A DNA stretch of 64,000 nucleotides from contig NZ_BSTC01000002.1 in assembly GCF_030269305.1 (NCBI RefSeq), positions 62,001-126,000 on the forward strand. Direction: 5' to 3'. Of the stretch, positions 1 to 7,948 are shown one piece after another (positions within the stretch are counted from its first letter, which is position 1; every line of letters begins with the position of its first letter). Below the pieces are notes generated by a model, which saw only the letters and a list, made by a program, of their open reading frames with translations, ran no database searches and was not told the DNA's origin. Made by a program: the position numbers and the translations under genes. Origin of the DNA: Kineosporia sp. NBRC 101731 (GTDB lineage Bacteria > Actinomycetota > Actinomycetes > Actinomycetales > Kineosporiaceae).

Positions 1-1
1 C

Positions 2-262
2 CTCGCCGACCGGATCGCGGCACGCATCCTGGCGGGCCAGTACCCGCCCGGCCAACGCCTTCCCCGGCCGGGCGACCTCGAGCAGGAGGGACATCCGCCC
101 GAGACCGTCCGCGAGGCCCTGCGCTGGCTCGTCGAGCAGGGCTGGGCAGAGATCGGGCCCCATGGCGGCTACTTCGTCACCGACAACGGCCCCAGCAGCG
201 GCCTCGACTGGGACACCCTCCAGGCCGGCGTCGAGGCGCACCTGCGCCGAGCCACTCAGTAA
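2..262 (+). CDS. GntR-family transcriptional regulator, C-terminal part (cut by window edge)
   Basis: Only the 3' end is present: the frame is open from base 2 without a start codon, and 86 residues remain before TAA. The stretch GQYPPGQRLP followed about 17 residues later by ETVREALRWLVEQG is the wing and recognition-helix pattern of the GntR winged helix. The protein ends soon after the DNA-binding domain, so it belongs to a short GntR type or has a minimal C-terminal domain. Its stop codon lies in a 16-bp tandem duplication. The regulated gene cannot be told from this fragment; the dehydratase-like gene 36 bp downstream on the same strand is a candidate. Confidence 0.7.
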   Translation, partial: LADRIAARILAGQYPPGQRLPRPGDLEQEGHPPETVREALRWLVEQGWAEIGPHGGYFVTDNGPSSGLDWDTLQAGVEAHLRRATQ

Positions 263-287
263 CCGCACTACTCAGTAACCGCACTAC
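254..287. repeat. 16-bp tandem duplication over a stop codon
   Basis: The unit ACTCAGTAACCGCACT occurs twice in direct succession (254-269 and 270-285), with two more matching bases after it. The first copy carries the stop codon of the upstream GntR gene; the second lies in the short gap before the next start codon. Confidence 0.85.
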
Positions 288-297
288 GCTGCCCGAC

Positions 298-1269
298 GTG
301 CCGCAGACACGTCTCGACACCGCCCGGATCCGGGCGGCCCGGCAGGTGATCGACCCGGTCTTCCTCGACACGCCGCTGTACCGCTGCGAGGCCCTGGCGG
401 CCGAACTCGGGTGCGGGGTACGCATCAAACTCGAAACAGCCAATCCGGTGAGGAGCTTCAAAGGGCGCGGAACCGAATGGGTGACGAGCCGGCTGTCGGG
501 TGCGGTCGTGTGTGCCAGCGCGGGGAACCTTGGTCAGGCCCTGGCCTGGTCCGGCCGCCGACGGGGACTGCCGGTCACCGTGGTGGCCTCGCACCTCGCC
601 TCCACCTACAAGCTCGACCGGATCCGGGCCCTGGGCGCCACGCTCGAACTGGTCGACGGTGACTTCGAGGCGGCCCGCGAGCGGGCCGTGTCCATCGCCC
701 GGAGGGACGGCATCCGGCTGCTCGAAGACAGCCTGGACGTCGAGACCTGCGAGGGCGCCGCCACCATCGGCCTCGAACTGGCCGACCGGGCCGCCGAGTT
801 CGACACTGTTCTGCTCGCCCTGGGCGGTGGGGCTCTGGCCACCGGGGTGGGTCATGTGCTGAAGGACCTGGCGCCCGAGGTCGAGGTGATCTGCGTTCAG
901 CCCCTGGGCGCTCCGGCGCTGACCCGCTCGTGGCACGAACGGCGCGTGGTCACCACCGACTCGACCGACACCATCGCCGACGGGGTCGCCGGGCGCTTCC
1001 CCATCCCCGACGTCCTGGATGATCTGCTCCTGGTGGCCGACGACGCCGTCCTGGTGCGGGAGTCGTCCATCATCGCCGCGATGCGGATGTTCCTCGAGCA
1101 CGCCGGTCTGGTCGCCGAGCCCTCGGCCGCGCTCGGTGTCGCGGCGATCCTCGAAGACCGCGAGCGCTTCGCCGGGCGGCAGGTGGTGACGGTCGTGTGC
1201 GGTAGCAACGTGGACATGGACGCCTACCGCCGCTGGACGTCAGAAGGCCTCGTCGAACAGCGCCCGTAG
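298..1269 (+). CDS. threonine/serine dehydratase-like PLP enzyme
   Basis: 323 residues, GTG start. It is a fold-type II pyridoxal-phosphate enzyme: the PLP lysine lies in SFKGRG (about residue 54), a substrate-binding SAGNLGQ loop follows near residue 75, and the phosphate-binding glycine loop is GGGALATG near residue 177. This is the threonine ammonia-lyase/serine dehydratase group that makes 2-oxoacids and ammonia. No ACT regulatory domain follows, so a catabolic or side-activity enzyme is more likely than the feedback-inhibited biosynthetic IlvA. Its last 30 bp overlap the convergent membrane protein gene. The exact substrate is not decidable from sequence. Confidence 0.8.
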   Translation: MPQTRLDTARIRAARQVIDPVFLDTPLYRCEALAAELGCGVRIKLETANPVRSFKGRGTEWVTSRLSGAVVCASAGNLGQALAWSGRRRGLPVTVVASHLASTYKLDRIRALGATLELVDGDFEAARERAVSIARRDGIRLLEDSLDVETCEGAATIGLELADRAAEFDTVLLALGGGALATGVGHVLKDLAPEVEVICVQPLGAPALTRSWHERRVVTTDSTDTIADGVAGRFPIPDVLDDLLLVADDAVLVRESSIIAAMRMFLEHAGLVAEPSAALGVAAILEDRERFAGRQVVTVVCGSNVDMDAYRRWTSEGLVEQRP

Positions 1270-1854
1270 TTCCGGGGACGTGACACCGCTGTAGCCGCAC
1301 TGCCGCACCCGGCCGTCCTGCACCGCCACCAGGTAGGTCTGGCCGACCTCGAAAGATGTTCCGCCGAGCAGGACTTCCGTGGCGCCGCTGGTCTGGGCCA
1401 CCTCGAGGACGTCGACCGGGTCACCCGTCCAGACCTGGGACACATCCATCGTGACGATACCGTCGCTGACGCTGCGCACCATGCCCTCGACCGCCAGATC
1501 GGCCGTCCGCAGCAGCTCGGCGGTGGGGGGTGCGCACTTGGCGGCCGCTCCGCTCATGTCCATCGTGACCCGTTCTGTCGAGGGGGGTGTCACCGGATCC
1601 TGGCCGGTGCCGGTCCCGAGACCGGCGAAGAGACCGGCGGCGGCCGCGGCCAACAGTGCGGCGGCGGCGATCGGCCGGGCCTTGCGGTCCCAGAAACTCC
1701 GGCTCGGTCGGGCGTCCATGCTCTGCCTCACTGTCTGTCCCACTGCCTGTCTCACAAGGTGGGAAACGTCATCATCGGGGAGCGGCGCGAGAGCGGCCGC
1801 CGGGTCGGCGTCACGTAGCTGGGCCCTCAGCTGCGCCCAGGGGTCGTCGGTCAC
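1240..1854 (-). CDS. single-pass membrane protein, probable partner of the ECF sigma factor
   Basis: 204 residues from a GTG whose GTGA overlaps the stop codon of the sigma factor gene, so the pair is translationally coupled. The N-terminal 65 residues are cytosolic and charged (WAQLRAQLRDADPA), then comes one membrane helix near residues 70-90 rich in Ala and Leu, then an extracellular domain containing two Cys. The layout (short cytosolic part, one helix, outer domain, gene directly behind an ECF sigma) is that of anti-sigma factors, but no zinc-binding HxxxCxxC motif is visible. Upstream in-frame starts exist but would run deep into the sigma gene. Confidence 0.7.
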   Translation of the reverse strand: MTDDPWAQLRAQLRDADPAAALAPLPDDDVSHLVRQAVGQTVRQSMDARPSRSFWDRKARPIAAAALLAAAAAGLFAGLGTGTGQDPVTPPSTERVTMDMSGAAAKCAPPTAELLRTADLAVEGMVRSVSDGIVTMDVSQVWTGDPVDVLEVAQTSGATEVLLGGTSFEVGQTYLVAVQDGRVRQCGYSGVTSPELRALFDEAF

Positions 1855-2402
1855 CGCTGTCCCCTTCCCTTCGCTTCGTCCGCACCCGTTCGCTGAAGCT
1901 CCACCCGCAGCCGTTCGCGCGCCCGGTGCAGCCGGATGGTGGCCGCATTGGCCGAGATGCCCAGCACCTGGGCGATCTGGGCCGGGGTCAGCTCTTCCCA
2001 GGCCCACAGCCGCAGCAGTTCGGCATCCGGTGGACGCAGCCGGGCCAGCACGGCGGTCAGATCAGGGGACGATTCGGTCGCCCCGGCCGTCCCGGTCACG
2101 TCGGCCGTCCCGGTCACGTCGGCCGGGCGGTCGATCGTCGCGATCCGGGCCACCAGCCGGTCTTGCCGCCGCCGGGTGCGCTCGGCGTTGGCCAGGCAGT
2201 TACGGGCCACCCCGTAGGTCCAGGGCAGTGGCTCACCGGGCACCTCGTCGAGCCGGCGCCAGAGGGTCAGCAGGGTCTCGGCCAGCACGTCGTCGGCCGT
2301 CGCGGGGTCGGTGCGCCGTACCAGGAACCGGCGCAACGGCTCGATCAGCCCGGGCGCCAGGCTCTCAAAACGCGCCGATCGAGACAGCCGCTCGTCAGGC
2401 AT
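1851..2402 (-). CDS. RNA polymerase ECF sigma factor
   Basis: 183 residues. Region 2 is recognisable in DDVLAETLLTLWRRLDEVP and TYGVARNCLAN, and region 4 near the C-terminus in LTPAQIAQVLGISANAATIRLHRARERLR, a helix-turn-helix for the -35 element. I chose ATG 2402 because GGAGG sits 7 bases upstream; a GTG 12 bases earlier is possible. The linker between the two regions contains a duplicated ADVTGT, caused by an 18-bp tandem repeat at about 2085-2120. The gene overlaps the membrane protein gene downstream by 4 bp, suggesting a sigma/anti-sigma pair. Confidence 0.88.
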   Translation of the reverse strand: MPDERLSRSARFESLAPGLIEPLRRFLVRRTDPATADDVLAETLLTLWRRLDEVPGEPLPWTYGVARNCLANAERTRRRQDRLVARIATIDRPADVTGTADVTGTAGATESSPDLTAVLARLRPPDAELLRLWAWEELTPAQIAQVLGISANAATIRLHRARERLRVELQRTGADEAKGRGQR

Positions 2403-2446
2403 CACGTCCTCCACGCCCCCACATGTCCGGCCGGGCCGGGATCCTT

Positions 2447-2587
2447 TCAGGTCCCGAAGGCCTCTTCGTCACTGTTCTTCAGCGATGTGTCGTCGGCCGT
2501 GGCGATCAGCGAGCACCGGACACCGGCGTGGCGCCTGGCTTCCTCCTGGGCGGTAACCCTGATGATGATCAACGTTCGCCCACTCAT
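2447..2587 (-). CDS. possible small protein of 46 residues, unknown function
   Basis: An ATG-initiated frame upstream of the sigma gene on the same strand encodes 46 residues beginning MSGRTLIIIRVTAQEEARRH, with a hydrophobic beta-like start and a charged remainder. No strong Shine-Dalgarno sequence is visible. It fills most of the gap between the sigma factor and the GGDEF gene. I do not recognise the family; it could be chance. Confidence 0.33.
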   Translation of the reverse strand: MSGRTLIIIRVTAQEEARRHAGVRCSLIATADDTSLKNSDEEAFGT

Positions 2588-2659
2588 GTCCGCCGGGACC
2601 GACCGTCTTTCACCGGCGTCCCAAATTTTCTTCTGTCAGCTCTGTGGGGGGCATCAGGT

Positions 2660-3667
2660 ATGGACCGTGAGGACACCGGTGAGCACGCGTGCCTGCGCCG
2701 GGCCCGCCTGGTCGAGCGGATCGGGTCCGAGTTGCTGCGTACCGCCGCCACCGACGCCTCGCGGATCCGGCTCGCCGGCTGGGAGACCACACGCGACCTG
2801 GTCGAGATGACCCCGGGCCTGCGGGCGGTGCGCCTGGCGAAGACCGCCGACGGCTTCGGTCTGGGCCCGTGGCTGGGAGAGTTCCCGCAGAACCCGCCCG
2901 CGGTCACCACACCTCCCGACGCGGGGGCCGACGTTCCCGCCGTTCACGACGTGCTGAACGCGGCCGCCGGCGAACCCTGTGACTGGACGATGATCACGTA
3001 CGAGTCCGTGGCCCCCGAGGTCACACTGGCGCTGGGCGCCCCGGGTCGGCTCGACCCCGAAGTGCTGGTGACGGCCCGCAGCATCCTGAACCACGTGATG
3101 CTCGCGTACCGCAACAGCCGACTGCACGAGGAACTGCGCGAGAGCGTGCGCACCGACGCCCTGACCCGGCTGGCCACCCGCTGGGTGTTCACCGAGGTTC
3201 TCGCCACGATCCTGGAAGTGCCAAGCCCCGGGCACCTCTCGTTGCTCCTCATCGACATTGACGACTTCGTCGCGGTGAACGAGGCGTACGGCCACGCCGG
3301 GGGCGACGACCTGCTGGTCAGCGTGGCCGAGATGCTGCGCCGGGTGGTGCCGGACAACGACATCATCGCCCGCATGGGGGCCGACGAGTTCGCGGTGCTG
3401 CTGCCCGGCATCGACCTGACCTCGGCCGAGAAGTTCGCCCGGCAGATCGTTTCTGCCTTCTCGACCCTGCTGGTCGACGGGGCGGGCACGCAGTCGGTCA
3501 GCGCCGGGATCGGCGTGGTCGCGATCGCGCCCGACGCCGACGTGCAGACCGTACTCGTGCGGGCCGGCGTCGCCCTCAACGCGGCCAAGGCACGCGGTAA
3601 GGGACAGGTCGAATCATGGCGACCCGCCCTGCAACACGAACCTTCGGCTGCCAGATCTCGCCTCTAG
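2660..3667 (+). CDS. GGDEF-domain protein with variant signature
   Basis: 335 residues. The first 160 residues look like a sensory region without a membrane helix, possibly GAF-like. A linking helix (SRLHEELRESVRTD) leads into a C-terminal diguanylate cyclase domain starting at DALTRLATRW. The metal-binding LLLIDIDDFVAVNE segment is intact. The signature reads RMGADEFAVLLP, that is GADEF in place of GGDEF. No RxxD inhibitory site is present ahead of it. Whether a Gly-to-Ala change in the second signature position still allows c-di-GMP synthesis is uncertain. The ATG was chosen over a much longer frame that would run antisense through the sigma operon. Confidence 0.83.
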   Translation: MDREDTGEHACLRRARLVERIGSELLRTAATDASRIRLAGWETTRDLVEMTPGLRAVRLAKTADGFGLGPWLGEFPQNPPAVTTPPDAGADVPAVHDVLNAAAGEPCDWTMITYESVAPEVTLALGAPGRLDPEVLVTARSILNHVMLAYRNSRLHEELRESVRTDALTRLATRWVFTEVLATILEVPSPGHLSLLLIDIDDFVAVNEAYGHAGGDDLLVSVAEMLRRVVPDNDIIARMGADEFAVLLPGIDLTSAEKFARQIVSAFSTLLVDGAGTQSVSAGIGVVAIAPDADVQTVLVRAGVALNAAKARGKGQVESWRPALQHEPSAARSRL

Positions 3668-3691
3668 ATCCCGCTATGGATACCGACTGTC

Positions 3692-4417
3692 TCAGTCCGG
3701 AGCGCCGCTGACCAGGGTTCCCAGGTCGGCGCCGGCACAGATGTCACGCATGACGCCCTGGGCCGCGACATCGAACACATGCATGACCAGGTTCTGTTCG
3801 CTCGCCAGGACCATGGCGCTGGTATCCATTACCCCGAGTCCGGCCTGGAGTACGTCTTCGTACGTGAGACGGCTGTACCGCGTGGCGTCGGGATGGAGTT
3901 TCGGGTCGCTGTCGTAGATTCCGTCGATCCCGTGCTTGGCCACCAGCAGCGCATCCACCTCCAGTTCGAGGGAACGCTGCACCGCGGGGTAGTCCGTGGT
4001 CACGTAGGGCTGGCCGATACCGCCGCCGAGCACGACGATGGATCCGTTCTCGAGGTGCCGCTGGGCCCGTAGCCGGATGAACGGTTCGGCGACACTGTGG
4101 ATCGGAACCGCTGTCATCACGCGGACATCGGCCTGCGTCCGGGCGGTCAGGGCACCGCGCAGCATCAGCGCGTTCATCATGGTTCCGAGCATGCCGATGT
4201 TGTCGGCCTCGGCCCGGCCGATACCCCAGCCATCGGCCATACGCCCCCGGAAGAAGTTGCCGCCACCCACGACAACAGCGATCTGTACACCGAGTTCATG
4301 GATGGAGAGCACTTCGTCCGCAAGGTGCGCCAGGCTGGTGGGATCCACCCCGGTCCCGCCGGAGCCGGCGAGCGCCTCCCCGCTGAGCTTGACGAGAACT
4401 CGCTGATACCGGGCCAT
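3692..4417 (-). CDS. pyrH: UMP kinase
   Basis: 241 residues, the usual length. Amino-acid-kinase fold signatures are all present: VLVKLSGEAL at the N-terminus, VVGGGNFFRG (residues 48-57), ADNIGMLGTMMNAL, GGGIGQPYVTTD and YDSDPKLHPDATRY. It phosphorylates UMP to UDP in pyrimidine synthesis in the cytosol. A GGAGGACG ribosome site lies just upstream of the ATG. In actinobacteria pyrH normally sits between tsf and frr; here it stands alone between a GGDEF gene and a broken membrane gene, so it may be a second copy. It is divergent from the next gene, and a half copy of the dispersed palindromic element lies between them. Confidence 0.9.
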   Translation of the reverse strand: MARYQRVLVKLSGEALAGSGGTGVDPTSLAHLADEVLSIHELGVQIAVVVGGGNFFRGRMADGWGIGRAEADNIGMLGTMMNALMLRGALTARTQADVRVMTAVPIHSVAEPFIRLRAQRHLENGSIVVLGGGIGQPYVTTDYPAVQRSLELEVDALLVAKHGIDGIYDSDPKLHPDATRYSRLTYEDVLQAGLGVMDTSAMVLASEQNLVMHVFDVAAQGVMRDICAGADLGTLVSGAPD

Positions 4418-4510
4418 GAGATGACGTCCTCCCCGGCCACCGAGGTGGCGACCAGAGGGACCCTACTACAGGGCAACATGCACTATTCCGTCGGACCACA
4501 GAATGCTGAC

Positions 4511-4549
4511 GGGGACAGTTTGCATGATCACCGAAGGTTTTTTTGGGGG
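4511..4549 (+). repeat. half copy of the dispersed TTGCATGATCAC element
   Basis: Reads GGGGACAGTTTGCATGATCACC followed by AAGG, a run of eight T and six G. The first part matches the right arm of the complete palindrome at 10451-10494 (GGGGACA, then CTTGCATGATCAC). The tail matches the flank of the copy at 21497-21579. The mirror-image left arm is not found upstream, so this is a half element. It lies between the divergent pyrH and 4688 genes. Confidence 0.75.
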
Positions 4550-4687
4550 GACGCCGGCCGGGAGTACGTGGGGCTGCGCGTCTACGCCGGGGAGTGACGT
4601 GTGTACGACGATCGGGTGAACGGATGTTTGGAGGAATTCCCAGGTCAGGCATGGTGTGACACCGATCTGACGAGAAAGCCTGGTGCC

Positions 4688-5164
4688 ATGAGCCTGACCA
4701 CCCCCACCCGTCGCCGGAACGACCCGGTCCTCGGAGTCGTCGTGGTGGCGATCATCGCGGCCGCCCTGTGGGCCTACCTCGCCGTCGGGCCGGTGCGGGA
4801 CAAGTCGGCGGAGTATCACTGGCTGGCCGTGCACGGGGTGCGGGAGAACGTCACGGTGGCCCAGCTCGGACGGCAGGAGGCCGACGGCGCCGCGCTCAGG
4901 GCCATCGTCGAGACCGAGAGCGGGGTGGACGCCTTCATCGACCTGGAGGGCAGCAGCTAGAAGGTGACGGCGGAGGGGGACACGGTCCCCGTCGTGCTCG
5001 ACCAGCGGCTCGCCCCCTCGGTGGGCAGCGGGGTGGCCGCCGACCTGCTCGACCATTCGTTCACCGGCGACTACGCCCAGAAGCTCGCGCCGCCCGCGGG
5101 ACTGGCCGTGATCGCCCTGCTCGCCCTCGCCGTGATCAGGCGCCGTCGGTCATCCCGCCGCTGA
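4688..5164 (+). pseudogene. two-helix membrane protein split by an in-frame amber stop
   Basis: The frame beginning at ATG 4688 has an N-terminal membrane helix (VLGVVVVAIIAAALWAYLAV) and an outer segment ending FIDLEGSS, then TAG at 4958-4960. The same frame continues without any shift as KVTAEGDTVPVVLDQRLAP and reaches a second membrane helix (GLAVIALLALAVI) and an RRRRSSRR tail before stopping at 5164. Read through, it is one 158-residue protein of helix/outer domain/helix design. TAG is one base from CAG. A GTG at 4964 could restart the second half. Either a recent nonsense mutation or a sequencing error; function unknown. The 3' end overlaps the convergent gene by 29 bp. Confidence 0.65.
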
Positions 5165-5771
5165 ACCGCAGCCGGCCCGACCAGAAGCAGTTCTTGCCCT
5201 CTTCGCCCGGCCGGTACCAGGCCAGCCGGAAACGACTTCCGGCCGCCAGTCCCGACGCGATCACCCGGGTCTGCCCCGTCTGCCCCGTCTGGCCCGTCTG
5301 GCCCGTCTGGCCCGTCTGGCCCCTCTGATCGAGCTCCGGGAAACAGGCCGGCCGGCCGACCTCCACGGAACCGTCCTCGACATCCTTCAGCAGACTCAGG
5401 CAGACGCCGCCGTCGCCTACGGCGTCGAGGGTCACGGCCACGGACGTGTTCTGCATCGCCGTCGCCACGTGCCCACCCACGGTCTGCGGCCCGCGCCTGG
5501 CACCCGGCAGCGTGCCCCGCTGCGTCGAGCCCTCGACCGGATGGACCCGCTCCACCGGCACGGCCGGCAGACGCCCCGCCGGGCGGCGCTCGCCGGTATG
5601 GGCGGCGATCAGGAGCGTCGTCGCGCTGAGCCCGAACGCGGTCAGCGTGACGGCCGCATACTGCCAGCGCACGGGAACAGCCGGCCAGCGGGTCGCCGGG
5701 CGGCGCGGCGGGTACCAGAACTCCTCGTCCGCGGTGCCGCCCGGATCGACAGGCCTGTTGCTACGGCCCAT
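5136..5771 (-). CDS. membrane-anchored exported protein with GQT repeats, unknown function
   Basis: 211 residues. After about 40 cytosolic residues, one membrane helix (YAAVTLTAFGLSATTLLIAAH) precedes an outer domain with three Cys. The outer domain includes AMQNTSVAVTLDAVGDGGVCLSLL and a C-terminal KNCFWSGRLRFSGG, beta-rich in look. Between them the tripeptide GQT is repeated six times, produced by a 9-bp tandem repeat at about 5272-5325. ATG 5771 was chosen because the longer frame upstream has no membrane-protein character. I do not recognise the family. Confidence 0.65.
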   Translation of the reverse strand: MGRSNRPVDPGGTADEEFWYPPRRPATRWPAVPVRWQYAAVTLTAFGLSATTLLIAAHTGERRPAGRLPAVPVERVHPVEGSTQRGTLPGARRGPQTVGGHVATAMQNTSVAVTLDAVGDGGVCLSLLKDVEDGSVEVGRPACFPELDQRGQTGQTGQTGQTGQTGQTRVIASGLAAGSRFRLAWYRPGEEGKNCFWSGRLRFSGGMTDGA

Positions 5772-6133
5772 GTCTTCAGTCCCCCGTGATGTTTCGTCGG
5801 CGATCCCCTGCGACGTAGTGCAGCACACCCCGCTGCCGGCTACTGACCGGAAGGCCCGGAAGGACACGACCGGCGTGGCGGTGGCCCGGAGTTCCCACTG
5901 CTCACCAGCACACGGTGCGGCACGGCCCGGCCCCGCTGTCGTCACCGATGGGTGCAGCTTGCGTGCCGCTGGACAACAGCGTCGCTCCGATGACGAAAGG
6001 GACGGTGGAGAAGCAAGTTTCTTCTGGGTAGAGAGCACGGTGCCGCGCTGTCCGAGGCGTCGGCCACGTGGTGTCGGCCGCTCCTCAGACCCGCAAGATC
6101 GAGGCCGGGCCCCGTGACGGTAACTTGGCGATC
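5772..6133. other. intergenic region without a recognised gene
   Basis: About 360 bp between two divergent genes, presumably holding both promoters. A reading frame on the minus strand is open across it, but I see no ribosome site or protein-like composition. Confidence 0.5.
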
Positions 6134-6745
6134 ATGGTCTACGAGCTGACGACCCTGGACGGATCCCTGGCGAGCCTGAGAGCGCTGACCGAGGGCGCCC
6201 ACGACTGGCTCCGCCACAGTTCCGGGGGCACCCTGCTGGGTAGCTGGCGCACCGAGGTCGGGGCGCTGGGGCGCATCGTGGTCCTGCGGGACTTCGAGAC
6301 CCGTCACCAGCTGTCCGCAGAACGACGCCGGGCCCTGACCAGTCGTGATCCCTTCAACGGCGGCCCCGCTCTGCGGGCGCTGAGCATGGAGACCTACGAG
6401 GGGTTCCCCTTCCTCCCCCAGGCGCGCCCCCGCCAACTGGGGGGTCTGTACGAGGTGCGCACCTACGTCCTCAAACCGGGTGGCCTGACGCCGACCCTCG
6501 AGGCCTGGGAGAAGGCGGTCGAGCCCGCGAAGGACTACACCGACCACCTGGTGACGAACATGTTCGCCACCGACGGCCCCTCCCGCATCACGCACATCTG
6601 GGGCTTCGAGAGCATGCAGCAGCGGGCCGCGCTGCGCGAGCGGTACCAGGCCGCCGGACTGTGGCCCCCGAAGGGCGCGCCCGACCTGATCGCCACGGCG
6701 ACATCGTCGATCATGCTCCCGAACCCGGGTTCGCCGCTGTCCTGA
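6134..6745 (+). CDS. NIPSNAP-family protein
   Basis: 203 residues. Two ferredoxin-like halves are visible: MVYELTTLDGSLASLRAL at the N-terminus and LYEVRTYVLKPGGLTPTLEAWEKAV near residue 115. The second is the classic NIPSNAP start (YELRxYxxxPG). The end ITHIWGFESMQQRAALRER also fits (xHxWxYxSxxxRxxxR). Members are small alpha-beta barrel dimers of unclear biochemical role. It stands alone on the plus strand; nothing nearby suggests a pathway. Confidence 0.8.
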   Translation: MVYELTTLDGSLASLRALTEGAHDWLRHSSGGTLLGSWRTEVGALGRIVVLRDFETRHQLSAERRRALTSRDPFNGGPALRALSMETYEGFPFLPQARPRQLGGLYEVRTYVLKPGGLTPTLEAWEKAVEPAKDYTDHLVTNMFATDGPSRITHIWGFESMQQRAALRERYQAAGLWPPKGAPDLIATATSSIMLPNPGSPLS

Positions 6746-6988
6746 CCGCGATCACTCGCCCCAGAAACAACTTTCAGCTTTCGACCAGAACCCATGGATG
6801 TAACCATCAGTAGGACATACCGTTTTCTGGTAGCCACCTGAACTGCCCACCCAGACCCGGCCGGGGCCGGACCAGCTCTCCCCGTCGCGATCCGGCCCCG
6901 GCCGGCTTCTCGCTGCGCGACAGGCCCAGGTGGGTGAACGACACCCCTCCGCTTGCGCCCGTCACGGATTGTCACTCAATCTGAACGG

Positions 6989-7771
6989 ATGGCGAGTACT
7001 ACCCACCTCATCGAACGCAAGGAGCAGTGGGGCACCGTGCTCTCCGGCTGCCCTCTCCAGGCCTCGGCCTGGCTGGCCGGGGCCCAGGGACCGGGCCTGC
7101 CGGGCGGCGAGAGCGCCGTGACGCACTTCCCCGTCACCGCGTCGATGCCGGGCACCATCACCGGATCGCGGGCACGGATAGGCCTGGATGTCGGCGGCTT
7201 CCTCATCGGCCGCACGCGGGCGCCGGCGAGCCGGTCGGTCACCGGCCTCCTCCCCGCGACGGTCGCCGGTGCGCCCGACGTCGAGGCGATCGGGGCCGCC
7301 TACGCCGGGATCACGGCCGATGACCTGGAGATCGGCTGGCCCTACCTGCCCAACCATCACGGCGGCATTCAGCTTTCACCGATCGGCGTGCACCTGGAGG
7401 GCCTGGAGGTGATCGCGGTGGGGCGCCCGGGCCGGCCCGTCCGGTTCGGCCTGACGGTGACACGCGGATTCGTGAGCATCGAAGGCGTGCCGTTCGCCGA
7501 GCTGCCGCACGTGATCCCCCCGAACTACGAGGTGCACGTGCCCATCGACCCGGCCCAGGGGATCGCGGCCCTCATCGTGTTCAACGAGCAGGTCACCACC
7601 GATGATGAGGGACGCCCCACCCAGGTCCCGGAGTCGGGTCACCCCTATCTCTTCGACCCCGAGGCCGGCAGCGGCTACGTCAACGCCGCGCACCTGATGC
7701 TGCCGGGAACCTCCGCGGTCGACATCACCGTCGGGCACGCCGCCGTACTCCAGTCGCCACCCCGGCCGTGA
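6989..7771 (+). CDS. hypothetical protein, unknown function
   Basis: 260 residues from ATG 6989; a GTG 36 bases earlier is possible. No signal peptide and no membrane helix. The body is rich in Gly, Val and Thr with alternating hydrophobic strands (FGLTVTRGFVSIEGVPF, YEVHVPIDPAQGIAALIVF), suggesting a beta-sandwich or barrel. The C-terminus ends ADITVGH-like. I do not recognise the family, and flanking genes give no hint. Confidence 0.6.
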   Translation: MASTTHLIERKEQWGTVLSGCPLQASAWLAGAQGPGLPGGESAVTHFPVTASMPGTITGSRARIGLDVGGFLIGRTRAPASRSVTGLLPATVAGAPDVEAIGAAYAGITADDLEIGWPYLPNHHGGIQLSPIGVHLEGLEVIAVGRPGRPVRFGLTVTRGFVSIEGVPFAELPHVIPPNYEVHVPIDPAQGIAALIVFNEQVTTDDEGRPTQVPESGHPYLFDPEAGSGYVNAAHLMLPGTSAVDITVGHAAVLQSPPRP

Positions 7772-7948
7772 TACACGTCTGGCCGGACGGCAGCATCGGG
7801 CGAGTCGGCCGTCGCCGAGGACCGGTCCTTCTGGCTAAAATGACGTTGTGCGACAGCGGATCGCTGAAAGTTACCGGAGGGTGAAAGCGTAGCGGCGATC
7901 CTCCGGAATCGGTCAAAAGTAATCTCTCACACGCCTTATGATCGCGGC

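Noticed and set aside
1379-2659. A 762-codon open frame on the plus strand joined to the GGDEF gene
   Set aside because: Its first 427 codons run antisense through the ECF sigma factor and its membrane partner and are Arg/Pro/Ser-rich shadow sequence; the GGDEF protein starts at 2660.
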